Shown piece by piece: positions 17,733-25,993 of a DNA stretch of 64,000 nucleotides. The first letter of the stretch is position 1. Each line of letters begins with the position of its first letter. Under the pieces are notes generated by a model, which saw only the letters and a program-made list of their open reading frames with translations, did no database searches and was not told the DNA's origin. A program made the position numbers and the translations under genes. This DNA is from Dehalococcoidia bacterium (GTDB taxonomy: Bacteria > Chloroflexota > Dehalococcoidia > Lucifugimonadales > Lucifugimonadaceae). Location: contig JAPKBN010000004.1 in the NCBI GenBank assembly GCA_026421215.1, positions 41,013 to 105,012 of the forward strand. Reading direction: 5' to 3'.

Positions 17733-18806
17733 GTGGGAATCCCCCGCACAATCGTGGACATTACGCCAGAATGGCTGACCGGGGCGCTACGGGACGGCGG
17801 GTTTCTCACGTCAGATGAGGTGGAATCTGTTCGGGTTGATCCCATCGGCGAGGGGATGGGGTTCGTCGGAGAGGTCGCCCGGTTGTTGATAGAGTACTCG
17901 GGCGGTTCGAATGAGGCTCCGCCGACCCTCGTCGCGAAGATCGCCGTATCAAACGACGAGGTTCGAAAATTTGCGGACCGCGCTGGATTGTACGCGGCGG
18001 AAATCGGTTTCTACACAGAACTTGGACAGAACCTTGGCGTCCGAATTCCGCGGTTCTATTACGGGGCTACCGCGGAGGGCTACTTCGTTCTCTTACTAGA
18101 AGACCTATCACATCTTCGTGTCGGTGACGAGACACGTCTCGGATCGATCGAAGATGCGCAGGCCGCTGTTCGAAACGTTGCCCGACTGCATGCGCGCTGG
18201 TGGGATAGTGAGCAGCTCGCTGGGTACCAGTGGCTATACCGGCCACTGGATCCAATGTCTGCGCGATCTCGCCAACAGGTGTACCTAGATGCCTGGACAG
18301 CCGTATCCGGCCAGTTGCAGTCCGTTCTACACGCGGACGTGTACGAGGTCGGAGAAAGGCTCGGGCCAAAACTCGCGCAAATATGGTCCAACGCCTCAGT
18401 GCCCGCGCTCACCCTAAACCATGGTGATTACCGGCTCGCCAACCTGTTCTTCGATGGCGATCAAATCGTCACCTTCGACTGGCAGTTCGCGCAGCACGGG
18501 CCACCTGCGATCGACCTCGCCGATTTCCTTGTGTGGAGTCTCACGGATGATCAACGCCGTACTTACGAGACATCCTTGATCGATCTGTACGTCGAGACCC
18601 TAGCCGAAAACGGTGTCCAAAACTACAACCGGGAACAAGGGATCCAAGACTGTCTCCTTGGCATGCTCCGGAATCTGGAAAATTATGTCATATCAATCCC
18701 GAATCTGGCGATGGACAGTGACCCCGGACAGGCCTGGGTCGATGCTGTCTCGCCCCGTATGATTGCCTTGGCAGATTGGGACTGCGGAGCGCTTATTCCG
18801 GCGTGA
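17733..18806 (+). CDS. Aminoglycoside-phosphotransferase-fold kinase
   Basis: A 357-residue protein of the APH/choline-kinase-like (EcKinase-type) group. GTG at 17733 is chosen because it lies just after the aldo/keto reductase stop and begins the conserved region (GIPRTIVDITPEWLTGALR). The catalytic loop is LNHGDYRLANLFF with the Brenner-type HGD-R-N pattern, followed by the metal-binding Asp in FDWQ. An ATP-site lysine is probably that in TLVAKIAV. These proteins phosphorylate small hydroxylated molecules; the substrate is unknown. An SDR gene remnant abuts its 3' end on the other strand. Confidence 0.82.
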   Translation: MGIPRTIVDITPEWLTGALRDGGFLTSDEVESVRVDPIGEGMGFVGEVARLLIEYSGGSNEAPPTLVAKIAVSNDEVRKFADRAGLYAAEIGFYTELGQNLGVRIPRFYYGATAEGYFVLLLEDLSHLRVGDETRLGSIEDAQAAVRNVARLHARWWDSEQLAGYQWLYRPLDPMSARSRQQVYLDAWTAVSGQLQSVLHADVYEVGERLGPKLAQIWSNASVPALTLNHGDYRLANLFFDGDQIVTFDWQFAQHGPPAIDLADFLVWSLTDDQRRTYETSLIDLYVETLAENGVQNYNREQGIQDCLLGMLRNLENYVISIPNLAMDSDPGQAWVDAVSPRMIALADWDCGALIPA

Positions 18807-18944
18807 AGCGGACGCTTCCCACATCTTTCCGAGACCTTCCGTGACAATGTGCCCCGGGCAGATGGCGTTGACCCTGATGCCCAGCGGCCCGAAGTCGATC
18901 GCCATCTGGCGTGTCATGCCGATTACGGCAGATTTACCGGCCTC
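18807..18944 (-). pseudogene. Short-chain dehydrogenase remnant
   Basis: About 46 codons in one frame read AGKSAVIGMTRQMAIDFG, then LGIRVNAICPGHIVTEGLG, which is the segment right after the catalytic YxxxK of classical SDRs. A TGA lies two codons upstream of it (18945-18947), and the downstream end stops at the 3' end of the kinase gene. Catalytic residues and the Rossmann motif are missing, so this is a decayed fragment. tRNA-Phe is 90 bp away, which may mark an old recombination edge. Confidence 0.7.
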
Positions 18945-18983
18945 TCAAAAAGCTGGTGGTGGTCAAAGTGTGGGTCAAACGCG

Positions 18984-19020
18984 AAACGACCCCGGAGCAA
19001 AAAAGCGTCCGGGGTCGTTT
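18984..19020. terminator. Terminator of tRNA-Phe, possibly bidirectional
   Basis: A perfect 13-bp inverted repeat (aaacgaccccgga / tccggggtcgttt) with an 11-nt loop. It lies 15 bp beyond the 3' end of tRNA-Phe and has T-runs on both strands. Confidence 0.85.
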
Positions 19021-19035
19021 TCACGTTTAGCTTTG

Positions 19036-19111
<76 letters not shown>

Positions 19112-19438
19112 ACGATGATCCATCGTCTCAGACAAATCGCACCACTTCAACCGCAGTATGGCCCGGATGTGCGCCCATTCTTCTTCTCGACTCATGCGCT
19201 CCGGAGCCACGTTCGAAGTGTCCCGCCCGGTATCTCCCCGTGTTCTCCCGCCAAACCTCGCCCCCTTCTCCAGATATAGAACTCGGTCATATCTATTGAA
19301 GATCTAGTTGGCAGCCCGTTATATCTCTGGCCCGCTATAATTCCGGTTCGGTCGTGCGCATACACGCCCGCGCTCGCCCAGGCGGCCTCCTCGACAAACG
19401 ACCTCATATCGGTCCCCAAATCAACCCATAGGGAACCC
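19112..19438. other. Intergenic region, no gene seen
   Basis: This 327-bp stretch separates tRNA-Phe from the divergent ATPase gene. No frame has a recognisable protein. A tataat hexamer at 19336-19341 could be a -10 element for the ATPase gene, but no convincing -35 element precedes it. Confidence 0.4.
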
Positions 19439-20425
19439 ATGCCCACCCTCCTTGTCGTCTCCACATCACCCGGCGCAGGCAAAACAGCCTTCGCTGCCAC
19501 GTACGCGGCGCGATTGCTGGCCGATGGCGCCGCCGTTTCACTTGGCAAAGCCTTCGGTGCGGCCGAAGACGCGGATGTGACTGCGTTGAACACACTCGTC
19601 GAGGGTGCGAAAGCTATCGACCCCGTCAACGTCAGCGGCAATCCTACTGAGGATCAGGTCAAACAGGCCGCACAGGCCGCAGGCGGCAGCGATGCAAGTG
19701 CGATCACGGTAATCGAAGGCCTCTCGGGAAACCACGCCGTGAACCGGTCACTTGCAGACGAACTAGACGCTAGCGTCGTACTCGTGTCCGGACAGTCCGA
19801 CTTCAAATCTGCGATCGAGGCCGCCCCTGTCTACGGTGACCGACTGGCTGGGGTGGTCATCAACAATGCACCAAGGCACCGCGGCCATGATCTGGACACA
19901 GAGGTTGTTCCTGCACTTGAAGTGGCAGGACTGCCCTACATCGGCGTAATTCCGGAAGACCGCCGACTTGTCGCCGTCACGGCCCGGGCAATGAACGAAT
20001 GCCTTGGCGGAGAGTGGCTCGAATGGGAAGAGCATGCCGACGAACTGATCGAAAACGTCCTCATCGGGGGACTCGTTCTTGACTGGGGCCCGCTTTACTT
20101 CGCCTCGCAGGAAAACGCAGCGGTTCTCGTGCGTGGCGATCGCCCGGACCTCGCCATAGCGGCACTTGCTACGCCCATCAAGGCCCTTATTCTTACCTGC
20201 GGCGTGCAGCCCGTAGAGTATGTCTACTACGAGGCGGACAAACGGCAGGTCCCGCTGACCGTGGTCAAGTCGGACACACAGCAGGCCGCAATGGAGCTTG
20301 AGCGATTTCTTGAATTCTCACACTTCGACCACCCGGCCAAGCTTGAGCGATTTTCCGAACTGGCCTCTGAACATCTCGACCTGGACCGCATCGATGCCGC
20401 AATCGCCCGCCCCGTTACCGGGTAG
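19439..20425 (+). CDS. BioD-like P-loop protein with DRTGG domain
   Basis: A 328-residue protein. The N-terminal half is a dethiobiotin-synthetase-like P-loop ATPase (STSPGAGKTAFAATYAARLL near residue 7; GVVINNAPRHRG; GVIPEDRRL). The C-terminal third is a DRTGG domain (VLIGGLVLDWGPLYF, NAAVLVRGDRPDLAIAAL, ILTCGVQPVEYVYYEA). The same combination forms the N-terminus of long phosphotransacetylases, where it is regulatory. Here the Pta catalytic domain is absent, so it is a stand-alone regulator- or ligase-like protein of unknown role. The next gene, 140 bp downstream, is RraA-like. Confidence 0.8.
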   Translation: MPTLLVVSTSPGAGKTAFAATYAARLLADGAAVSLGKAFGAAEDADVTALNTLVEGAKAIDPVNVSGNPTEDQVKQAAQAAGGSDASAITVIEGLSGNHAVNRSLADELDASVVLVSGQSDFKSAIEAAPVYGDRLAGVVINNAPRHRGHDLDTEVVPALEVAGLPYIGVIPEDRRLVAVTARAMNECLGGEWLEWEEHADELIENVLIGGLVLDWGPLYFASQENAAVLVRGDRPDLAIAALATPIKALILTCGVQPVEYVYYEADKRQVPLTVVKSDTQQAAMELERFLEFSHFDHPAKLERFSELASEHLDLDRIDAAIARPVTG

Positions 20426-20504
20426 GCGTTATCGTCACCCTGAACTCGATTCACGTTCGTTCGTTTCCAGGCGACCTGTCCCCTCCCTCATTCCAACCTT
20501 ATTC

Positions 20505-20539
20505 CGATTGGTGAAAGGGTTTGTGCCTTTCACCAATCG
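20505..20539. promoter_or_regulatory. Perfect 14-bp hairpin before the RraA-like gene
   Basis: cgattggtgaaagg and cctttcaccaatcg form a perfect 14-bp inverted repeat with a 7-nt loop. It ends 26 bp before the RraA-like start codon, directly ahead of its AGAGGT ribosome binding site. No T-tract follows, so it is either a 5'-UTR structure, an operator, or a weak terminator of the upstream gene. Confidence 0.6.
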
Positions 20540-20565
20540 AGAGAATTACAAAAAGAGGTAAGTCT

Positions 20566-21234
20566 ATGACCCTCGACGGTGCCGAGATCAAACGCGTCCG
20601 AACCGAGCTCAACTCATCGGTAATCTGCGACACCATGGATTCACTTGGCTACTTCAACCAGGCGATGGACCGGCATATCCGGCCGCTGGACCACTCAAAG
20701 ACACTGTTTGGCCCGGTACGGACGGCGCTGATCGAGAAGGTGGAACCGGGCACGCCTCGTCCCGACAACCCGTACGAACTGACCATCAACGTCATGGACG
20801 ACCTTAATCCTGGAGACATCGTTGTGCGGGCCTGCGGGGACATAGGCACCGCCGCCACGTGGGGTGAACTCCTCACCGCCGCCGCAATGGCGCGCGGCGC
20901 GGCAGGTCTTGTAACCGATGGCCAGATTCGAGACGTCCATCTGATCCGAGAAGTCGGCTTTCCCGTTTTCACAAACGGGGTCAGCCCACTCGACGGCGGA
21001 GGTCGCCACGAGATGACGGCAGCCGATGTCGATGTCGTGTGTGGGGGCGTTCCGATGAAGCCCGGGGACTACCTGTTCGCCGATGTCGACGGGATAGTAG
21101 TAATCCCGTCGGAAATCCTGGACACCACAATCAAAGGCGCATTCGAAAAGACCGAAGGCGAAAACGCCACCCGTGATGAACTGCTCGCCGGGAAGTCCCT
21201 ATCAGAGGTCTATGCCAAATATGGGATTCTGTAG
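20566..21234 (+). CDS. RraA-family aldolase/decarboxylase-like protein
   Basis: A 222-residue protein of the RraA/HMG-aldolase fold. ATG 20566 is chosen because AGAGGT lies 6 bp upstream and the conserved region starts soon after (SSVICDTMDSLGY). The family signature is clear: GDIVVRACGDIGTAATWGELL around residue 85, and GLVTDGQIRDVHLI around 115, where the Arg-Asp pair binds substrate and metal in 4-hydroxy-4-methyl-2-oxoglutarate aldolases. Enzymatic members cleave HMG-type oxoacids; others bind RNase E. No RNase E target is visible, so an aldolase or oxaloacetate decarboxylase role is more likely. Confidence 0.85.
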   Translation: MTLDGAEIKRVRTELNSSVICDTMDSLGYFNQAMDRHIRPLDHSKTLFGPVRTALIEKVEPGTPRPDNPYELTINVMDDLNPGDIVVRACGDIGTAATWGELLTAAAMARGAAGLVTDGQIRDVHLIREVGFPVFTNGVSPLDGGGRHEMTAADVDVVCGGVPMKPGDYLFADVDGIVVIPSEILDTTIKGAFEKTEGENATRDELLAGKSLSEVYAKYGIL

Positions 21235-21397
21235 GCGTAAACAACGAGTGTAGAAGCGTGTCGCAATACGCTCTCTGGTTCAGGAGCGCGCTAGCCAGCT
21301 CCTTCGACCTACCACAGAACCCTTTCCCGACCCGGAGAGGGGATCATCAGACAATAAGCTCACGTTGATCGCAACAATATGTCATTCTAAACTCGAT

Positions 21398-22297
21398 TCA
21401 GAATCCGTTGGTATCCCCTCCAACACCTGATCCCACATACACCGTAATCCCTTCGATGAAGTGCAAATCCGGGCGGTTGAACACGTACTCTACGTCGCCC
21501 GGGTCGATCAGGCGCTTTAGCGCGGACCGATCTTTTTCTGATAGGTAATCCCTACGTGATTCATCTGTGGCCCACCGCGTTATGCCGCCCAACAGGAACG
21601 ATTGCTGTAACTCTGTGAACGGCGCTAGGAACTCGTGGATGAAAGTTCGTGCGGTTACGTCCTCCATCCCGGCGTCTCGGAGTAGCTGCGTCCAGCCGTA
21701 CGGATAGGGCACGGCGTCTTCTGCGAAATGGACGTGGCTGGCGAACCACGACTCCATCGCATCGGCCAATCGCTCGTTCAACCCTGTCCCCGTCAATTCC
21801 ATTGTGGTCGGCATAAACCGCGCCGACACCCCACCTTCACGAATCGCCACCTTGCCACCGGGAGCGACGACCCGCGCTAGCTCTTTCACGCCTGCCAACT
21901 GGTCCGCAAGATGGTGGACAGCACGACTGCTCCACACCAGATCGAACGTCCCATTGTCGAACGGGAGATCCTGGATAGGCGCCTCGTGAAATCGGATGCG
22001 CTTGCCGACTCCATCGTCTGCGAATCGAGACCGGTTGTACTCGATTAGATGCTCGCTCGTATCGGCGGCGTCGACGAGATCGTCGTCACCGATCGACTCC
22101 GCAAGCAATTGGGTGAACCCCGCCGTGCCGCATCCTGCGTCAAGAATCCGATTGCCGGGTCCGGGAGCGAGCCACTTGACGATCTCACGGTTGGGCGACT
22201 CGTAAAAACGGTCTGATCTGCCGAGTCGTTCCTCGGAGCCCGGCCCGAAGGTGGTTGGTTCAGGCGCGTCAGGATTGTATTTGTGCTGGTGCGTGAT
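21398..22297 (-). CDS. Class I SAM-dependent methyltransferase, start unclear
   Basis: The frame encodes a Rossmann-type methyltransferase: motif I ILDAGCGTAGFTQLL, acidic motif II (DAADTSEHLIEYN), FDLVWSSRAVHHLAD and a post-motif ARVVAPGGKVAIREGG. TTG at 22108 would cut off motif I, so the start must be upstream. In-frame coding with family-like sequence (HQHKYNPDAPEPTTFGPGS) continues to about 22297, yet no ATG, GTG or TTG occurs between motif I and an in-frame TGA about 70 bp further upstream. The given end is the ATC codon before THQHKY, as a possible non-canonical start. Substrate unknown. Confidence 0.75.
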   Translation of the reverse strand: MTHQHKYNPDAPEPTTFGPGSEERLGRSDRFYESPNREIVKWLAPGPGNRILDAGCGTAGFTQLLAESIGDDDLVDAADTSEHLIEYNRSRFADDGVGKRIRFHEAPIQDLPFDNGTFDLVWSSRAVHHLADQLAGVKELARVVAPGGKVAIREGGVSARFMPTTMELTGTGLNERLADAMESWFASHVHFAEDAVPYPYGWTQLLRDAGMEDVTARTFIHEFLAPFTELQQSFLLGGITRWATDESRRDYLSEKDRSALKRLIDPGDVEYVFNRPDLHFIEGITVYVGSGVGGDTNGF

Positions 22298-22378
22298 GGC
22301 GGTTGTCTTTCGAAATGGTGATTGAGAGGATCTACGGACTTGGATGCGATTGCTTTTATGACTTCCCCTTCACCCTAA

Positions 22379-22399
22379 CCCTCTCCCGCTGGGAGAGGG
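22379..22399. repeat. Short palindromic element
   Basis: ccctctccc and gggagaggg pair across a 3-nt loop. The preceding bases read ttcaccctaa, giving a composition like dispersed intergenic palindromes known from many bacterial genomes. A similar but imperfect element is near 21310-21340. It lies between the divergent methyltransferase and helicase genes. Confidence 0.5.
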
Positions 22400-22541
22400 G
22401 ACGTGTTGCTGCCGGACTCATGCTTCGAGAGCCTCAGCATGGGTGGGCTAATGACAAGGGTGGGTGTAGTTCTGCTTAGCGATCCATAAGATCAATATCA
22501 GGCCGAATGAAATTAACCCATTTATATCCGCCCCAAACAAT

Positions 22542-22558
22542 GCCGGTCACTGACCGGC
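22542..22558. promoter_or_regulatory. 17-bp palindrome upstream of pcrA
   Basis: gccggtca and tgaccggc form perfect 8-bp arms around one central base. It lies 30 bp before the helicase start codon. A tacaat hexamer at 22576-22581 just before the GTG could be a -10 element, which would place this palindrome over the -35 region. An operator role is inferred from position and symmetry. Confidence 0.45.
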
Positions 22559-22587
22559 GAGGGGAGGGAGATGGCTACAATCGTTTT

Positions 22588-24894
22588 GTGACTACCCAGA
22601 TCGACATATTTTCCGAACTCAGCGGCCGGCAAAAAGAGGCCGTCCAGCACGCCGAGGGCCCTCTCCTCATCGTGGCCGGTCCTGGCTCCGGTAAAACGCG
22701 CGTCATGGCGCACCGTATCGCTTACCTGACCTCCGTACAGGGCGTCGCTCCGTGGCGCATCCTTGCCGTCACCTTCACCAACAAATCAGCCCGAGAACTG
22801 AGAGAACGGGCTGCGGGACTTGTCGGCGGCGCGAACACCGGGCTTCAGGTGCGAACCTTCCACTCTTTCTGCGCATTTGTGCTCCGACAGGATGGCGGCC
22901 AGATCGGCCTCGACCCTGCCTTCTCCATATACGACGGAGACGATCAGCAGAAACTTGTTCGCAACATCCTCGAAGAGCTGGAACTCGACCCCAAGCAGTT
23001 CGCTCCGCGGGCCATCCTGTCCGGCATCTCAGACGCCAAGAATAAGATGATCGACGACTCCCGTCTCTCAAAGATTTCCAAGAGCTACTTTGAGGAGGTC
23101 GTCGCACGTGTGTACGCGCGGTATACGGAGCAACTGGCGACCGCCAACGCCGTCGATTTCGACGATCTCCTTTTGCGCGCACATAACCTGTTCGAGGACC
23201 ACGCTGACGTCCTAGAGAAGTACCAGGACCGATATCGGCACGTTCTGGTGGACGAATTCCAGGACACAAACGCCATCCAGTTCTCGCTGACCCGATTGCT
23301 GGCCGCCAAGCACAAAAACATATGCGTCGTGGGCGACCCCGACCAGTCGATCTACTCCTGGCGTCACGCGGATATCCGGAACCTGACCGACTTCCAGACC
23401 GTGTATCCGGACGCCGTCACCGTCACTCTGGACCAGAGCTACCGCTCCACTCAGACCATCCTCGAAGCCGCATCCGGCGTGATTGCCAACAACGACGAAC
23501 GCCTCAAGAAGAACCTGTGGACGGAGAACGACAAGGGCAGCCCTATCACCGTCGGCGAGGCGTACGACGAGGACGAAGAGGCACGAGTCGTGCTCCAGGA
23601 GATCAACCGGTTGGTCGAGGAAGATGAGTTCGATCGACAAGAGATTGCCGTGATGTATCGCACCAACGCACAGTCACGTGCCATGGAAGCGGCATGCAAC
23701 CGGCACGGCGTCGTTTACCAGCTCGTCGGCGGAACTAAGTTCTATGAACGCAAAGAGATCCGTGACACCGTCGCCTACCTCCGGTTGACCGTGAACCCGT
23801 CTGACGACGCTGCGCTTGAGCGAATCGTCAATGTGCCGGCACGTGGCATCAGCCCGCGCAGCGTCGGTGCGATACGAGCGGTTGCTCGGTCCCGCGGTAC
23901 TTCCATGCTCAACGTAATCCTGCAGGTAGATGACGAAGAACAGGGACTGTTTGGGCAACTAAACCCGCGGGCCGTGAAGTCCGTGCGGGCCTTCGCCGAT
24001 CTGATGGAACGGCTTATAGAGCAAAGCATCATCTTGTCCGCCGTGGAATTACTTGACCTGACACTTGAACGGAGCGGCTACAAGCGTCTCGTCCAGGAAG
24101 ACAAAGAGCGCGGCGAGGAACGATGGGACAACATTTTGGAGCTACGCGGCTCCGCATCTAATTTTGAGGGGCCGGAACCGCGTGAACGGCTCATCGAGTT
24201 TCTTGAGAATGTTGCGCTGGTGTCGGATATCGATTCGCTGGAAGAGGGCGAAGACGCCATCACCCTCATAACGCTTCACCAGGCAAAAGGCCTCGAGTAC
24301 GACGCCGTGTTCATGATCGGCATGGAAGAAGGGCTGCTTCCGCACTCTCGATCCTTGGAGAGCGGCGCCGATCTGGAAGAGGAACGTCGACTCTGCTATG
24401 TAGGCATGACCCGGGCACGCAAACGTCTCTATATGTTCCACGCATTCCAGCGGGGGTTCCGGGGATCACGCGGCGCCATGATGCCGTCACGCTTTCTCGA
24501 CGAAATACCGTTGGCGTGCGTCGAGACCGTCTCGATACGCCGCAACTCAAACACAGTCCGCAAGGTGGCCTCCACCCGGAACGTCACAGGACGGTCGTAC
24601 GATCCAACCGTTGGAAGACGTCGCACCGCGACTCCGCTGGAAGTAAGAGCCGCCCAGAGAGGCGACTACCGGGTTGCCGACCGCGTATTCCACGACACTT
24701 TTGGTGACGGCATCGTTATCGAGGCCATCGAAACGGGCGGCGATACCGAGGTGACCGTCGCATTCGGTAACGGCAACGGCCTCAAGAAATTGATGGCTGC
24801 ATTCAGCGGCCTGAAAAAGGTAAAGCCCGGCGATTCTACGAAGGCTAAACGCGAAGACCCTGAACTGGGCGACGCGTTCCTTGACGCACCCTAG
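22588..24894 (+). CDS. pcrA: PcrA/UvrD-type ATP-dependent DNA helicase
   Basis: A 768-residue superfamily 1A helicase used in repair and removal of recombination intermediates. GTG 22588 is chosen because the Q-motif region (LSGRQKEAVQHAEGPL) begins about 13 residues later; a longer start at 22507 would add a non-conserved leader. Motif I is AGPGSGKT, motif Ia FTNKSARELRERA, motif II VDEFQDTN, motif III VGDPDQSIYSWRHAD, motif IV/V LITLHQAKGLEYDAVFMIG and motif VI YVGMTRARKRL. The C-terminus ends in a Tudor-like RNA-polymerase-binding segment (GDRVFHDTFGDG type: YRVADRVFHDTFGDGIV). Confidence 0.96.
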   Translation: MTTQIDIFSELSGRQKEAVQHAEGPLLIVAGPGSGKTRVMAHRIAYLTSVQGVAPWRILAVTFTNKSARELRERAAGLVGGANTGLQVRTFHSFCAFVLRQDGGQIGLDPAFSIYDGDDQQKLVRNILEELELDPKQFAPRAILSGISDAKNKMIDDSRLSKISKSYFEEVVARVYARYTEQLATANAVDFDDLLLRAHNLFEDHADVLEKYQDRYRHVLVDEFQDTNAIQFSLTRLLAAKHKNICVVGDPDQSIYSWRHADIRNLTDFQTVYPDAVTVTLDQSYRSTQTILEAASGVIANNDERLKKNLWTENDKGSPITVGEAYDEDEEARVVLQEINRLVEEDEFDRQEIAVMYRTNAQSRAMEAACNRHGVVYQLVGGTKFYERKEIRDTVAYLRLTVNPSDDAALERIVNVPARGISPRSVGAIRAVARSRGTSMLNVILQVDDEEQGLFGQLNPRAVKSVRAFADLMERLIEQSIILSAVELLDLTLERSGYKRLVQEDKERGEERWDNILELRGSASNFEGPEPRERLIEFLENVALVSDIDSLEEGEDAITLITLHQAKGLEYDAVFMIGMEEGLLPHSRSLESGADLEEERRLCYVGMTRARKRLYMFHAFQRGFRGSRGAMMPSRFLDEIPLACVETVSIRRNSNTVRKVASTRNVTGRSYDPTVGRRRTATPLEVRAAQRGDYRVADRVFHDTFGDGIVIEAIETGGDTEVTVAFGNGNGLKKLMAAFSGLKKVKPGDSTKAKREDPELGDAFLDAP

Positions 24895-24984
24895 GCGCTC
24901 TCCTAAACTCCGGCCACACTTGAAACGAACGTAACGCGCCCCCGATCTCTGTTGGGATCACATGGGGTCACTGGAGTTGAATGC

Positions 24985-25458
24985 GTGCCTGACGAGTCCG
25001 TCATTTCCGACGAGATGCGTGCACATCTCGATGTTGAATCCGACCCGATTACCTACGACGTCGAAAAGGGCGCCGTGATTAAGTTTGCACAGGCGATTGG
25101 AGATTCCAATCCGCTATTCCAGGATGAAGCGGCCGCCCGTAGCGGTCCTTACGGCGTGATAGTCGCACCGCCGACCTTCCTGCGATCTCTTATAGCGGGT
25201 GAGGCGAAGAGCGAGTTCCCGAGGCCGTTCCCGAACAATTTGGACGGCGGCAGCGAGTACGAGTTCTTTGAACCGATCAGGGTAGGCGACAGGATCACTG
25301 TTACCAAGGCCATCGTGGAGCTCACGGAGCGGCAAGGCCGTCTCGGTACGATGCTGTTTACGACGGCCGAAACCCGGTACGTGAACCAGCTCGGCCAGTT
25401 GGCTGCAACTCAGCGCACCACCGGCATCAGTTACGCAACGCCAGTAGAAGAGGAATAG
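24985..25458 (+). CDS. MaoC-like dehydratase, N-terminal-type half
   Basis: A 157-residue hot-dog fold protein. GTG 24985 is chosen because GGAG lies 8 bp upstream. The sequence (YDVEKGAVIKFAQAIGDSNPLFQDEAAA, then VAPPTFLRSL) matches the FAS1-type dehydratase N-terminal half, also seen in mycobacterial HadA/HadC. GSEYEFFEPIRVGDRITV is the second half of the fold. These subunits normally lack the catalytic His-Asp pair and hold the acyl chain. The catalytic partner starts 2 bp downstream. Confidence 0.85.
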   Translation: MPDESVISDEMRAHLDVESDPITYDVEKGAVIKFAQAIGDSNPLFQDEAAARSGPYGVIVAPPTFLRSLIAGEAKSEFPRPFPNNLDGGSEYEFFEPIRVGDRITVTKAIVELTERQGRLGTMLFTTAETRYVNQLGQLAATQRTTGISYATPVEEE

Positions 25459-25460
25459 TC

Positions 25461-25892
25461 GTGACTCAGCTTTACTACGAAGACGTGAACGTCGGCGACG
25501 AGGTCTCGCCACTTTCCAAAAACGCTACATCACAGCAACTGGTCAAGTACGCTGGAGCTTCCGGCGACTACTACCAGATCCACTACGACGACGGTTTCGC
25601 CCGAAATAACGGTTTGCCCGGCATCATCATCCACGGCGCTTTGAAGAACGCGTTTCTTGGACAGTTGGTTACGGACTGGATGGGACCACACGGCCAGTTG
25701 AAGAAGCTTTCCGTATCGTACCGGGCGATGGACATCCCGAACGAGGATCTCGTCTGTAGTGGGACCGTTACGGACAAACGCGTCGAAGACGGCGTCGGCA
25801 TCGTCGAATGCGAGATCGCACTCCACAACGGCGCCGGCAAGGCCACGACGCCGGGCAAGGCGATCGTGTCGCTGCCTATGTGGGGGAGCTAA
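25461..25892 (+). CDS. MaoC-like (R)-specific enoyl-CoA hydratase half
   Basis: A 143-residue hot-dog protein with the MaoC hydratase motif: YAGASGDYYQIHYDDGFARNN has the catalytic Asp and His, and GLPGIIIHGALKNAFLG the following helix. It starts with GTG 2 bp after the upstream half, so both halves are probably made together and form a heterodimer like HadAB. Two SDR genes follow on the same strand. Together they could carry out hydration and (R)-3-hydroxyacyl dehydrogenation. Confidence 0.88.
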   Translation: MTQLYYEDVNVGDEVSPLSKNATSQQLVKYAGASGDYYQIHYDDGFARNNGLPGIIIHGALKNAFLGQLVTDWMGPHGQLKKLSVSYRAMDIPNEDLVCSGTVTDKRVEDGVGIVECEIALHNGAGKATTPGKAIVSLPMWGS

Positions 25893-25993
25893 GCAATAAA
25901 ATCGTTCCAACCCGGAGCACCACAAACGCAATCCAGATCTCGCCCGGGACCAGCAGACGCTAAGAGGACCGGGCTCCCGAGGAGAGAGCAATC

